Shown here: one piece after another, positions 1-12,418 of the stretch | Numbering within the stretch: position 1 is the stretch's first letter | Layout: every line of letters begins with the position of its first letter | Assembly: GCA_028095005.1 (NCBI GenBank) | Contig: CM051462.1 | Span: forward strand, 173,051,955-173,115,954 | Direction of reading: 5' to 3' | Origin: Rhynchospora pubera | Taxonomy: Eukaryota; Streptophyta; Magnoliopsida; Poales; Cyperaceae | Length of the DNA: 64,000 nucleotides | Made by a program: the position numbers and the translations under genes | The notes under the pieces: model-generated | Told to the model about the DNA's origin: nothing | Seen by the model: only the letters and a program-made list of their open reading frames with translations | Database searches by the model: none

Positions 1-223
1 CTGTAGTATGAAATCTAGAAGAAACTTTGTGATTGTTGTATGGACTAAAAATTCTATGAAATAACTACGGCTTTTTAAATTGCTGCCACTTATGAAATGA
101 TTTTCTAAAATTTAGTAAAATTTTGCTTAGATGAGATTTCTAACGACCACATCCAGGAGATAAATTGTAAGGTTCTTCCACAGTGAAAGAAAATTGTACT
201 CTCCTCCCAAATTAATTATCTAA
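1..223. other. Left-edge flank, no gene seen
   Basis: AT-rich sequence without a convincing exon or repeat. It ends with the TAA that forms the left target-site duplication (221-223) of the Harbinger-like element starting at 224. Confidence 0.5.
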
Positions 224-422
224 GGCTCTGATCGGAAAGCAATTTTTCCGTAGGAATCGGAAATGGATTTTTCCATTTCTCCATTTCCACTGATCGGAAA
301 CGGTTGGTGGATGAGAAACGATTTCAGTTTACAGAATTTGGCGAGAAAATTTTTCCTCGGAGAATTCTCGTGAAAAACCAAAAAATTTGGTGAGAATTGA
401 GTAGCACAGAGCGACGTATATT

Positions 423-787
423 TTGATCGGACAAAATTACCCCTTTCTCTACCGATCTGTCCTGCTCTCTCCTCTACTATCTACATGTACTAGAAAGAAT
501 GACCTATCCATGGCGATTAAACCCTCAAACCCCTTTCCTCTCCGTCTCCGCAACTTCACGCTTCTCTCCCCTTTCCTTCCCCTTCTCCGCAACTTCACGC
601 TTCTCGCCAGATACGACATCCCGATCAAGATAAACGACGAAGATTACGAGCGCTTCCTCGACAACCAACCATGAAAAATCGCCGTTGTGTACAAGAGGGA
701 TGCAACCGTGTCGCAATCTGGATCAGCTCGCCGTTGGGTGGCTATCCTCTCGCGTGCCGGCCAATCGAGTGGCTGAGATGGGGCTCA
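423..787 (+). pseudogene. Decayed gene-like fragment inside the Harbinger-like element (left part)
   Basis: An open frame of 83 codons runs from 423 to 674 and ends with the stretch INDEDYERFLDNQP. After the stop, coding-like GC-rich sequence continues in other frames up to the LTR insertion at 788 (for example NLDQLAVGWLSSRVPANRVAE). The base composition (GC-rich, codon-like) differs from the surrounding AT-rich DNA. With the LTR element removed, the segment continues at 10499. I do not recognise the family. The best reading is a captured and mutated host-gene piece, but a degenerate transposase N-terminus cannot be excluded. Confidence 0.35.
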
Positions 788-2570
788 TGTTGGAGTTATG
801 TCCTAGAAGTCAATAATTTAATGACTTAAATATTAGTTTATGTTATGGATGATATATTATCATCTGTTCCTAGATTTATTATTGACAGATTATTCAGGTT
901 GAGGATCTGAATTGTAGATCTCTGTGGATCATTCTTTAGAATGACAATAATAAATCTAAACGGTCCATAATCTTGATAATTAACAAGGAACATTAATTAT
1001 CTTAATAAAATTAGTATGCAAGTTAAGTGATGATTAAGTTCTACAAATCATAGGTAAAGAGTTACCAACTTAATTGCATATGTGTATGTTATGGAACATA
1101 GCACAGGACTTGACCCATCGAAATAAACATATGGATTGTGTTATGTGTCATTGTTTATTTCGTTATGATTTTGGTTCTAAGTTTGAGATGTTTATCTTTT
1201 CCACATGAGGATAGGTTCAATAAATATCGTCTACCGCTGATTCCCGATAAGGGCTGCTATACGGACTTTATTTATGTTCTCTTGAATTGTGCGGGAAAAA
1301 GCTAACCATCAAGAAAACCGTATGTCCCTCATTAATTCACTTAGTGAGTGACGATATCTATTTGGGCCCCTTGATGGAGATAGATTGTTTGCATGCAACT
1401 TTATACAATTATCTCTAGATCAAGAAACGTATAATCTGCAAGAATGACACATTCCTATCTTGGATTATACGATGATATCGTGTGACATAAGAATCAAAAT
1501 AGAGAAACATAATTATTCTCTTATGCATGATTGAAATATTGTAGCAGTACACTATTTGTGTGAATTGGGAATCATAACGTGTTGCTAGATACCGCTTATG
1601 ATTATTGGAATTAAATAACGATTTCATGTCCAACTTAGCATAAATCCTCAAAGGGTCACACAAATAGGACTTTGACCATACGTGCATTATTTATTTACTT
1701 GCAATAGTGAGTATTGCAAAATATGATAAGTTGATTAATTAATTAAATAACGTTGTGGACCGTTATAATTAATTAAGTCAAATGGATCATATAGAAATAA
1801 ATTAATGTACATGCTAATCCTAAAATTATTATCAATATATTGATAATTAATTCAACACACTTTAATTTAATTGAGTGAATTAAATTAAAGTATAGACTTT
1901 TAATTGAATAGTTTATTTGAGCCTAAATAGAATGCAACTTGAAAGACCTATTGAATAATGAATTCAATATGAACTAATAAAGATTACACAATTAAGTGTA
2001 AATGGCCCAATTTAGGCCTTTTAATTGGCCGGCCAAGAGAGTGGCAAAAGGGTAAATTATGAGGTAGAAAAGTTGGACTTGGTCTCTATATAAGTACCAT
2101 TTAGAGAAGCAAAACCTAACATTCTCTCCTTGCCTTCTTTCTTCCTCTCCTAGCCGCCACCACCTTCTTGGGCAGAATTTTGATTCTCCCATGGTGGTCT
2201 CTCTCTCTCTTGCATTCCCATAGGTCTCATGTGTTGAGAATAGCTATTCCAAAAGGTTAATTGCTAGAATTACTTGAAGAATGGTGAAAAGGATTAGTTA
2301 TCTCCTTTCTCTTGCTAGCACAAGAATTGGGACATGGCCAAATTCCTTGGTGGACTCGAGGGCGCCATGGAGGAGGCGAAGGAGAGCACCCCATCGATTT
2401 CTATGCCGTAGGATCGAGCCCCGCGAATACGATTTCGCGGGAGGTATAAAATCAACCCCTTTCTCTTTGTGTCGAACTAGCTATGTACTAGATCCTCGTG
2501 TTGTTTGTGTTTTAATTGGATTAATTAAGGATAATTAGTCACAAAATTAAAATTGAGCAATTTCCTAACA
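788..2570 (+). repeat. 5' LTR of the 9.7-kb retrotransposon
   Basis: 1783 bp, bounded by TG...CA and matched along its whole length by 8707-10493. It contains a TATA box (CTATATAAG near 2086) and a short GC-rich hairpin at 2420-2441. The 85-codon frame at 2281-2538 exists in both LTRs only because the LTRs are copies of each other. Confidence 0.95.
2083..2096 (+). promoter_or_regulatory. TATA box of the 5' LTR
   Basis: The string TCTCTATATAAGTACC is a near-perfect plant TATA box, placed about 480 bp before the LTR end. It is conserved in the 3' LTR at about 10006-10019. Transcription would start about 30 bp downstream, which would define the U3/R border. This is inferred from sequence, not measured. 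Confidence 0.6.
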
Positions 2571-2571
2571 G

Positions 2572-2583
2572 TGGTATCAGAGC
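2572..2583 (+). other. Primer-binding site (initiator-Met tRNA type)
   Basis: TGGTATCAGAGC lies one base after the 5' LTR. It is the standard plant primer-binding motif complementary to the 3' end of initiator methionine tRNA. Confidence 0.93.
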
Positions 2584-5500
2584 ACATGGTCGTACTTAAG
2601 CTATTTTGACACTTAATTAAGAGAAATTAGCTAATTAACGGATTAGTAGAGATGATGCGTTTTGTTTGCTGTCTGGAAATGGTATTTTCTATGTTGTTTC
2701 GCGTTTTTCGATGTGATATGTTCTCTGGAAAATCTTTCCATCTACATGAAAGTTGTAGATCTTTGGATTGTGATTCTTTTGGCGTTGGATTCACATTTTT
2801 CTGAATTAGTATAGATTTATTGTGAATAAAACGGCGACAGTGCGCAGAACCAGTTTCTGCTCGCACTGTCCTGTTTGAATGGCTTGAAAGATTTATATTT
2901 TGAATATAAGTACCAGTGTTCTATGGCTAGAAATAAAGAGTACTTGAAGCTCTTTCTGAGCATGTATAAATTGTTGCATGACTCGGATTAATTTGTGGGT
3001 TTTTCAAGTATGAAAAGGAAGATCTTGTCAGATCCAGTTTATTGAGCAAATCGATTGTTCTAATAAACTGACCAACTGAGAACTCCTTTAAAAATTCTGT
3101 TGAAATGGAGTTGTTCTATTTTGAGTTAGGATTTCAGGAAAATTAATTTCATAATTTTTCATGGAAGTTTGGACCTTCAACTAGGTTAAAACATTTCGAT
3201 CGACAGTCTGTTCCAGTACAGAATTTGTTGATTGTTTAGCATGTAACTTAATATTATTGAACTGAACTTGGTTGTTTTCTTTTCATGAATGGATAGCTTG
3301 TAGTCTAAACAAGTTTTTCTATGTATATTGTATATATAAAAACTGGATAGAAGGTGGTCTAACAGACCAAATGGTTGAGAGGATAAGCTGAAAATCTCAT
3401 AACGGTGTTTCGTGCACTTGTAAGAGATTTGTCTTTTTTGATTCTCCCAGACGGTTTAAGATCTCTTCTTGAAATTTTTACTGGTAATCACAACTATGAT
3501 AAGGAGCTTAAGTAATTTATTTGAGAATTTTTGGAGACCAAAAAAACTGTTGATTTTGTTGAATTCCATTTGTTACGTTTTTTGTTAAATTACTGTTTTT
3601 CTAAGTATTCAAACTAGTTGAAAATAATTAGAAAACTCCTTGTTTGATCTCCTTTCAGTTATGGAATGTTGAAAGAACTTTCTAAATGAATTTAAACAAG
3701 TTTGGTTGTTTAAAATTGAGAATTTGTACACGGAATTTACTTATAGCAAACGATACGCAAAGATGCTTGAAAATCGTTAATTGGAAACAAAGTGCTTGTA
3801 TGTGCTAACTTTGTTTTGTAGGTGGATAGTGGGTTTAGTATGGCTCAAGACTCAATGCCTTGTGGTTGTATTTGAATGCATGTGTGAATGTTTGTAATGC
3901 GGCCTTTGGTGCCATTAATTAATTAATTTGTTGATTAATTTTTGATGTAACTTGTGAGGCTTGCATGCCCCTAAGGCTAGGATGGGAGTAGGATATTTTT
4001 CACATGTATTTTGTTCCTTTATTTTATAGGATTTAGATCCTTATAGAATTTAGTGGGAGGGACAAGGATTAGATTAGTTTTGCTCCATGGACGATGTGGC
4101 GAAACTAATGCAAGCGGGAGCCATACAAACCCACAACTGTGAGATGCTTATATGTGATTGCTTGTGATTGCTATGAATTGTCATAGGCTAGGTATGGGTG
4201 TATGCTTACATGACCACCAAACAAGTGTCACTTAATTGATTGTCCCAAACAAAACATGATTAAGTTAAATCGCCCTCCTCTCTATCCCCTTCTAACGTGT
4301 ATGATCGTTCATTGATGCATTCTCGCCGACGCGGGACATCGTGTTCCATCATCCGTGTCGGGGTGTAAATCGGATTTACTAGGAGCAAATAGAGAAAGGT
4401 TACTTAACGATGTTTTCTAATCGGATTGGACATCGGGGCAAAGTTTGTGGATGTACATGTGATATTTCACAAACCAAGAATCATATGGAATGATTGGTTG
4501 GAGAACCTACTCTATCTAGTTGTTTTTGGTGTCACGCCGACGCTAGCATCATCTCAACGAAAATAGGGATCTTGGAAAACCTACTACATTAGGGACATTA
4601 AATAATTGTAGTGAGAGTTTTATTTGTTATAAATAAAATAATTGCATAAACTAAATGACCGTAAATTGATTTTGTTATAGATGTTTAAATTGTTAATTTT
4701 GTTGCGATCAATCTTTGAAAATTAACAAACTCGTTTCTAAAAGTATTCACTTAAAGAAGTAATACCGATTCCTAAGACACGATCTTAGTGAAGAGAAATT
4801 TGAGTATGTCAATTCCCAAAACTTTCCTCAAACTACCCGAACCTAGCAACGCGATGATTGATTGACTTTTGGCGAAAAGTTATTCAATAAAGCGTATGCT
4901 TAATATCCTCATTTGAAATTTCTAGACCTTTGAATTAGCGAATTCATATGGACTAAAATTAACTCGTACGTTCTCATCCGCTTACTCAAGAAAGTGTTCT
5001 TGGAGAAAGTAGATATTAACTCCATCATTTATGATTGAGTATAAAGAATATGAGTTGACCAAGAGATTATTCTTTTAAAAGAAGTTATATGAATGTTTCA
5101 TTAGCTCACAAATCGAAAGATTGAAGTAGCTAATTGATGACTAAAGATATTAATCTCCGATATCAAGGTTTGTTGATATTGTCATACGATTTCTTTGGAA
5201 TCATGAAGGATATAATGTTACCTTTTTTCGCACGCTTGTTAATGCAAAAAGGTGATTGATTAAGTATTCAAGAAATACTTCACCAATGTATGAGTTGAAA
5301 TTTCGAGACTCTCATTGATGACCATGTATCACATGAGATGTTTCATTTGCCGTTTATGGGAGGCATTTGAAAGGTTGTCCGAAATACCATGATTGTGACG
5401 ATTAGAAATATTCTAATCCTAAAGTGTATTTGTCGTTCAAATTATCTCACTATCTTTAATTCACACTAGTAACTTGATACTAGTTCATATGCTCGCATTT

Positions 5501-6960
5501 AAAGAAATGTGTTAGCAATGAAGAATAAGAGAATGTTCGAGAGATGCAAAGTTAACTCCGTATAGGAAATGACTTATTCATTTAAGTCATTACCATTGAA
5601 TACGTAGAGTTATCTTTATTAAGAGTTTGTTTAGGAATTGAAGGTTGCATACCTTAATTCTAAAACCTCTCATAATATCTCCATTTCATATTCGATGATG
5701 GATGATTATGTTTTATAAAAGACAAGTTCTTTTGATTATGGGTTGTTTATATGATTTCATGCATCTTGATAGAATTTGCTTGAAATAGATAAACAATTTT
5801 TGAATGACAAATAGGATGCGTAAGACTTAACATAAAGTATTTTGACTTTCATGTTATATATAACCACTTAGTCACATACATAAACGAGAATCGCATTACG
5901 AGAGTCTACGTAACATAGAGCTCGTAATTCAATTCGATTTCAAATCGATTGGTATGCGAATCATGTTTGTTAAATGACATAAGCGCCTTTTAACCTATGA
6001 AGGTTTAAGGACAAGTGAATTAATTAGGACTTATACATATCGATGTATAAAGACCTATAAGTACTTGTGCAATGAAAGGTTGTTGATACTTTACTACTTA
6101 ACCGACGATCATTGTAGATATAAACATATCTATTTGATAAGGTATAAGTATGCACCTTTTGACTAGTTCAAAGGAGTTCAAGAGTGAAGTTTAAAAGACC
6201 GTTCAAGAAAAATGAAAGTCTTACAATTAATCATGGTAAATAGTTTAAGTCACATGATTTGATTATCTAAAGAGTATGAAAATAGTTTCATAACTCGCTC
6301 CATAAGGAATAATATGTCCAAGAATGGAGGTATCGAACAATATTTTGTTCGATCGATAATAATTCAAATGGACTTAATCAACTCGTATTAAGGAATTATG
6401 TTTGAGGATAATATTGTTTACACTGAATGGTGTTACATCGAAGTCTATTGAGGAATATATCTTACGAGATTTTGATCTCTAAGTATAATGCTTCTTAAGA
6501 TTTGGTGTTGATAAGCTTATTTCAAGATCGTTGATAAGCTTTAACCCAAATAAGACATTTAATATTTGTAGGATGCTTTATATTAAAAGACACTACTTCC
6601 ACGAATATGATAAGAACAAAGTAGTTGTTGCTAATCATAATGTAGTCTTGATGAATTGAAATTCTCAAGAAGAAGTAGTGGGAGTAAAGTGAGCATTAAA
6701 ATAGTTTATGCATCACTACAAGAAGTACTCTTATGGGAAACTTGTCACTCCATACATGGTACTTAGTGGGAGTTGAGCGAAACTTCATTCACAAGTTATT
6801 TTGAAAGAAGTTTAATAGTACGCTCCTTCCAATGAGGACTCAACCATCTCACGAGTTGATGATGTTCGAGAAACTCATGGAATATATGAAGAGTCAAGAA
6901 TTCGTTCGACAAATCGTTGTAGAAGAAGTTCATGAACCTCAAGTACCAATCCTACAAAAG
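2584..6960 (+). other. Interior of the 9.7-kb element, gag side, no intact frame
   Basis: About 4.4 kb of AT-rich sequence where gag, protease and integrase would lie. I see no open frame of useful length and no clear zinc knuckle, protease or integrase motif. The coding content is either lost or too mutated to read by eye. Confidence 0.55.
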
Positions 6961-6969
6961 ATCAACGAG

Positions 6970-8360
6970 AGTTGATTGCCTAAGCCGTTTGGTGCATTGG
7001 CTTCACTACATTCTCAAACTTAGCATATGAGAATCCGTTGATAAACAAGAAAAACGATGGAACGATCCGATTCCACATATATGGTTTGAATTCATATGAT
7101 CTTTAAATAAAATTCATGTATAACAACAAGGTATAGACCTTGGTTGATGTTCATGAAGGAGCAATCCATCAAGAACGTTTTAGATCTTCAAAAGGAAATA
7201 TCGACATGGATAACAAATCGACTATGTACAAAGCGCGGCTTCTCGCTTGTAGCTATGTCTAAGTCGATGACTAGTTGACTACGTACAAAGCACAACCTCT
7301 TGCTTGTGGCTATGTAAAAGTCAATAAAGATCATTCTAGCAATAGTTGTACTTCATATATATTGATATATGGAAAAGCACATAAAATCGCCTTCTTCGTA
7401 TGAATGAAGGATGATGTTGTGCATTTGACACAAATCGAGGTTTTATGTATTGCTAAAAACATACGCATGCTTCAAGGATCCATAAATGGATTAAAGCAAG
7501 TGTTGTGGAGATTGGAATAAAAGTTTTGACAATGAAGTCAAGGAGTTGAACTTCGTCAAAAGTATCTTGTATAAACAAGATATTCAGTGGGAGCATAATT
7601 GTATTACTTGTATTGTTCAAGATAACAATTCATTAATTGGGAATAACATTGAGAAAATGAATATTGTCAAGATCTCTTTGGAGAATGCTTTCTCAAATGA
7701 GAACTTGGGCGAAATCACCTCATCCTAGGAAACAAATCTATGAAGATAGATTATGATGGATGTCAGGTTTGAACAAATATGCATATATTGACGAAGTGTT
7801 CTAGAAACGCGAAAGTTACACTCCAAGAAAGGATGTCTAACTGTACGTCACATGGCATGACTTGAGTGTTTTAACTCGGTCTATTGCAACTCAATTCAAG
7901 AAAGTGCATGAAATAGTTCAAGCATTCTTTCATTATGAGTTTCATTGTGTACGTCATATTTATGCATATGCCCCAATGTGTAGTATCCAAAGGATATGAC
8001 AAACAGTTGTCAAATGGAAACAAGAGAGACACATTAGGACGATAGTCAAGGATATCCTCGAGTACCTTATGAGAAAGAGTGATATAATGTTTCATCTCTT
8101 AAGATGAAAGAGAGCTCGTGTAAGTTAATTACACTAATGCTAGTTTTTCGAAAGATTGATATAATCACAGTTGAACTACATATTTTGCTAAAAGGTGGTG
8201 TTGTAAGTTTAGAAGGTGTTCTAAATGGAATATTACAACCGTTTTCGTCACCAAAGCAAAATACATAGCAACTTGTGAAACAATAAAAGAAGTTTATTTC
8301 GGATCGATTTCTTAATTGAGTTATTATGGTTCTAAGCATCTCGAACTATAACTTACTCCT
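6970..8360 (+). pseudogene. Degenerate Copia reverse transcriptase / RNase H remnants
   Basis: Pieces of a Copia polymerase appear in the right order. A KKTDMD..YKARLVA-like stretch lies at about 7200-7255 (seen as NIDMDNKSTMYKARLLAC), and a partial tandem copy of it lies at about 7276-7315. A GLKQ-like piece lies near 7490. A YILGIKIYRD-like region lies near 7690. The HW..VK.ILEYLRR-like helix lies near 8020-8090 (seen as IVKDILEYLMRKSD). A TEAEYIA.CEA.KE-like RNase H stretch lies near 8240-8290 (seen as KAKYIATCETIKEVYF). Stops and frame changes separate all of these. No functional enzyme can be made. Confidence 0.65.
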
Positions 8361-8695
8361 AAAGAACCCAATGTTACATTGGAGATTCAAATATGATCTA
8401 TAACGATATCACTTGATATCATATGATGGTGATCAAGAATATATATAGGAGAATATATATATATATGGTCAAACAAAATTTTGGATAGGTTCGCGAACAC
8501 AGCGAACACTCTAGCATGACCTCTACCTTGAGCAGTATACAAGATGCAGTTATGCATCCATACGTGATGGACGTATGAGTAACTAGCTTTAAGCGTATTA
8601 TTTCTTTTGAGGTCCGAGACATGTATATATGTAGATATATGACATTGTTCTCAATTCTTCGTTGGCTAGAAGTCACTACTGATTGACTCTAGGCC

Positions 8696-8705
8696 AAGTG
8701 GGAGA
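8696..8705 (+). other. Polypurine tract of the 9.7-kb element
   Basis: AAGTGGGAGA lies immediately before the 3' LTR, where the plus-strand primer of Copia elements sits. Confidence 0.85.
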
Positions 8706-8706
8706 T

Positions 8707-10493
8707 TGTTGGAGTTATGTCCTAGAAGTCAATAATTTAATGACTTAAATATTAGTTTATCTTATGGATGATATATTACCATATGTTCCTAGGTTTATTA
8801 TTGACAGATTATTCAGGTTGAGGATCTGAATTGTAGATCTCTGTGGATCATTCTTTAGAATGACAATAATAAATCTAAACGGTCCATAATCATGATAATT
8901 AACAAGGAACATTAATTATCTTATAAGATTAGTATGCAAGTTAAGTGATGATTAAGTTCTACAAATCATAGGTAAAGAGTTACCAACTTAATTGCATATG
9001 TGTATGTTATGGAACATAGCACAGGACTTGACCCATCGAAATAAACATATGGATTGTGTTATGTGTCATTGTTTATTTCGTTATGATTTTGGTTCTAAGT
9101 TTGAGATGTTTATCTTTTCCACATGAGGATAGGTTCAATAAATATCGTCTACCGCTGATTCCCGATAAGGGCGGCTATACGGACTTTATTTATGTTCTCT
9201 TGAATTGTGCGGGGAAAAGCTAACCATCAAGAAAACCGTATGTCCCTCATTAATTCACTTAGTGAGTGACGATATCTATTTGGGCCCTTTGATGGAGATA
9301 GATTGTTTGCATGCAACTTTATACAATTATCTCTAGATCAAGAAACGTATAATCTGCAAGAATGACACATTCCTATCTTGGATTATACGATGATATCGTG
9401 TGACATAAGAATCAAAATAGAGAAACATAATTATTCTCTTATGCATGATTGAAATATTGTAGCAGTACACTATTTGTGTGAATTGGGAATCATAACGTGT
9501 TGCTAGATACCGCTTATGATTATTGAAATTAAATAACGATTTAATTTCATGTCCAACTTAGCATAAATCCTCAAAGGGTCACACAAATAGGATTTTGACC
9601 ATACGTGCATTATTTATTTATTTGCAATAGTGAGTATTGCAAAATATGATAAGTTGATTAATTAATTAAATAACGTTGTGGACTGTTATAATTAATTAAT
9701 TCAAATGGATCATATAGAAATAAATTAATGTACATGCTAATCCTAAAATAATTATCAATATATTGATAATTAATTCAACACACTTTAATTTAATTGAGTG
9801 AATTGAATTAAAGTATAGACTTTTAATTGAATAGTTTATTTGAGCCTAAATAGAATGCAACTTGAAAGGCCTATTGAATAATGAATTCAATATGGACTAA
9901 TAAAGATTACACAATTAAGTGTAAATGGCCCAATTTAGGCCTTTTAATTGGCCGGCCAAGAGAGTGGCAAAAGGGTAAATTATGAGGTAGGAAAGTTGGA
10001 CTTGGTCTCTATATAAGTACCACTTAGAGAAGCAAAACCTAACCTTCTCTCCTTGCCTTCTTTCTTCCTCTCCTAGCCGCCACCACCTTCTTGGGCAGAA
10101 TTTTGATTCTCCCATGGTGGTCTCTCTCTCTCTTGCATTCCCATAGGTCTCATGTGTTGAGAATAGCTATTCCAAAAGGTTAATTGCTAGAATTACTTGA
10201 AGAATGGTGAAAAGGATTAGTTATCTCATTTCTCTTGCTAGCACAAGAATTGGGACATGGCCAAATTCCTTGGTGGACTCGAGGGCGCCATGGAGGAGGC
10301 GAAGGAGAGCACCTCATCGATTTCTATGCCGTAGGATCGAGCCCCGCGAATACGATTTCGCGGGAGGTATAAAATCCACCCCTTTCTCTTTGTGTCGAAT
10401 TAGCTATGTACTAGATCCTCGTGTTGTTTGTGTTTTAATTGGATTAATTAAGGGTAATTAGTCACAAAATTAAAATTGAGCAATTTCCTAACA
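8707..10493 (+). repeat. 3' LTR of the 9.7-kb retrotransposon
   Basis: 1787 bp, matching 788-2570 with about 27 substitutions by eye. It has 5 extra bases (about 9541-9546) compared with the 5' copy. It is followed directly by GCTCA, the right target duplication. Confidence 0.95.
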
Positions 10494-12187
10494 GCTCAAG
10501 CTTCCTGACGACTTAAATTGAATCGATGATGATGGAGATAGTGATGAGAGATTAAATGGACAAGATGAGGTGTTTGAAGGTGAGTGTTGAGTGTTTTAAT
10601 TGCAAAGGACATTGAGACCAATTAAAGCTTTGATTTGGTGTTCGATAGTGCAATTTTGTCAGATATAACTTAAATTTTGGTTTAGTATAATTAACATGTC
10701 TAATGGGATTCTAGCCATGTTACATTTTTTTTTGTCAGGTATGCATTTTACATTGTATTGTAAATCCAAATTTTATGCCATTTTCTTTATGTTGAGAGGT
10801 ATGTGCCATCAATTATCTGAGCAGCTGAAACCTTGAACAATAGTTCTAAAAGTTCATTACTTATTGGACTGTCACTCTAAAATGCAATATCTTATGGTCA
10901 TTAATTATCTAATCGAATATATGGCACAAGTAATTTTGTATATGTGCTCAACATTTGCTCAACATATTGTTATTTTTCTTTGTTTTATCAGGTGAGAGGT
11001 TGTTGTAATTAAGGTGAGCACGTCAATCATAATCAAAAGCTTTCTAGGATTCATTGTTCCTGACAGGTACATTTTCATTTTCTAAATATATAAAAATCCG
11101 TACATAAGCAGCAACAAGTATCATATTTGAGTCATTTCTTATAACTAAAAGCATATCAACATGTAAAAGGAATCAAGTCTGCACATAAGATAGAACAGAA
11201 AGTTCGAATTAACTACGTATGTGATATGTTTTGCTCTTAGGGAAGCATGAAGCAGCTAATCAGGTACAAATACTTGTTATAGGCAGAGGATGTCTTAAAT
11301 CAGCTAGAAATATCCTACCAAAAAATTAAAAATTGCATTAATTATTGCAGCTTTTCACTAAAGTTAAAACAAACAGAAAATGAAATTAATCAACGGTATA
11401 ATGATCATCTATAGACACTAATTTTAATAACTGTAGCCAGTCAAGGCCTTGTATATTGTTTCTTTTTTATTTATGTGCTGGTATGTGTACTGTCATTAAG
11501 GTATGATGGTATAGTATCTATTTGCTTTCTTATTCTTTTCAAATTTATTGGAACTAAAATATGCATATTTAGAATATTTAAAATATCTTTAGGTTGACCA
11601 GAGTTAGTTAAATGTTTAAAATATCTTTAGAATTTGATAATCATACTTATATGGAATGAGGGCACTTTTTTTCTTGAAACCAAAATTAAGTTTTGTTTGG
11701 TTTTCCTTTTTAGCTGAAGCTAGGAGGAAAAAAAAAGAAGCAAATATGAAATGAAGGTAACTTTTGTACATAGGGGAGACTGGTGCCACGTCTTGGCTTG
11801 TTTGTGGGTCCATTAGGTTTATCCAAGTTGTTATTTGCTGAGAGAGACAATCAGTCTTGGTATAGTTTTATTTTATTTTTTTTTCTTTTTAATCTTTGTA
11901 TTATGATGCTTTTCGTATCAGACTTGGAAAAAAGAAGCAAATGTAATGAATTGGTTGATCTGTGGTATGTGTGTGTGCTGCCATTTCAAAAAAATAAGAA
12001 TGATGATTAAATGGTAAAAATATGATGTAAAATCATTTCTTACGGTTAGCATGTTAATGTTTTATCAGCAAAAAAATAATGGAGGTTCAAATGAGCCAAC
12101 TTTCTTGTAAAATTGATTATAATTATCTTTCTTTTGTATTCATATTTCAAATTCAGAGTTTGAATAATGTAACTAAACCTTACGTTT
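10494..12187 (+). other. Interior of the Harbinger-like element between the two LTR insertions
   Basis: The first about 85 bases continue the gene-like fragment broken by the LTR insertion. A readable stretch encodes DDDGDSDERLNGQDEVFE and is followed by GTGAGT, a good splice donor, at about 10580. The rest is AT-rich, intron-like sequence with no exon or repeat that I can support. Confidence 0.4.
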
Positions 12188-12362
12188 TGTTAGAATATCC
12201 CTCATCTCATGTTTGTATAATTTTATATTTCTTTAGGGACTTATTTGTAAGTTTGCATTAGTTTGTATAAACTCTATTGAATGAATAGAAAACTAAGCCT
12301 TCTAGAAACATCGTCTCCCCTCCTTCCTCTCTAACAGTAAAACCCTAGTCTTTGTCCTAACA
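12188..12362 (+). repeat. 5' LTR (175 bp) of the 2.4-kb element
   Basis: Bounded by TG...CA and nearly identical to 14395-14569. Confidence 0.93.
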
Positions 12363-12364
12363 AG

Positions 12365-12377
12365 TGGTATCAGAGCC
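12365..12377 (+). other. Primer-binding site of the 2.4-kb element
   Basis: TGGTATCAGAGCC follows the 5' LTR by two bases, again the initiator-Met tRNA type. Confidence 0.92.
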
Positions 12378-12383
12378 GTCGAC

Positions 12384-12418
12384 GCCGCCGTCGCTCGCCT
12401 CTAGCGAGTGACGGCGGC
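12384..12418 (+). other. GC-rich stem-loop next to the primer-binding site
   Basis: The left arm (12384-12398) pairs with the right arm (12404-12418) over 15 bp, with one G-U wobble and a 5-base loop. It is the most GC-rich stretch of an AT-rich element and starts seven bases after the primer site. That is where packaging or dimerisation structures of retroelement RNA usually lie. The function is inferred. Confidence 0.7.

Larger units (their letters stand above)
788..10493 (+). mobile_element. Full-length LTR retrotransposon with decayed Copia-type pol
   Basis: Two long terminal repeats (788-2570 and 8707-10493) begin TGTTGG and end CTAACA. They are flanked by the 5-bp target duplication GCTCA (783-787 and 10494-10498). 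A primer-binding site matching initiator-Met tRNA follows the left LTR, and a polypurine tract precedes the right LTR. By eye the LTRs differ at about 27 sites plus one 5-bp indel over roughly 1.78 kb, so about 98.5% identical and a recent insertion. The 6.1-kb interior has no open frame above about 75 codons. Scattered Copia reverse transcriptase and RNase H motifs appear in 7.0-8.3 kb with many stops and frameshifts. The element therefore probably moved with enzymes supplied in trans. Confidence 0.93.

Noticed and set aside
1992..2192. 66-codon minus-strand frame, also at 9915-10115
   Set aside because: Also an LTR duplicate, antisense to the element's transcript leader.
2281..2538. 85-codon frame conserved between 2281-2538 and 10204-10461
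   Set aside because: Both lie inside the LTRs of one element, so conservation reflects copying. Arg-rich, no domain, and no evidence of translation.
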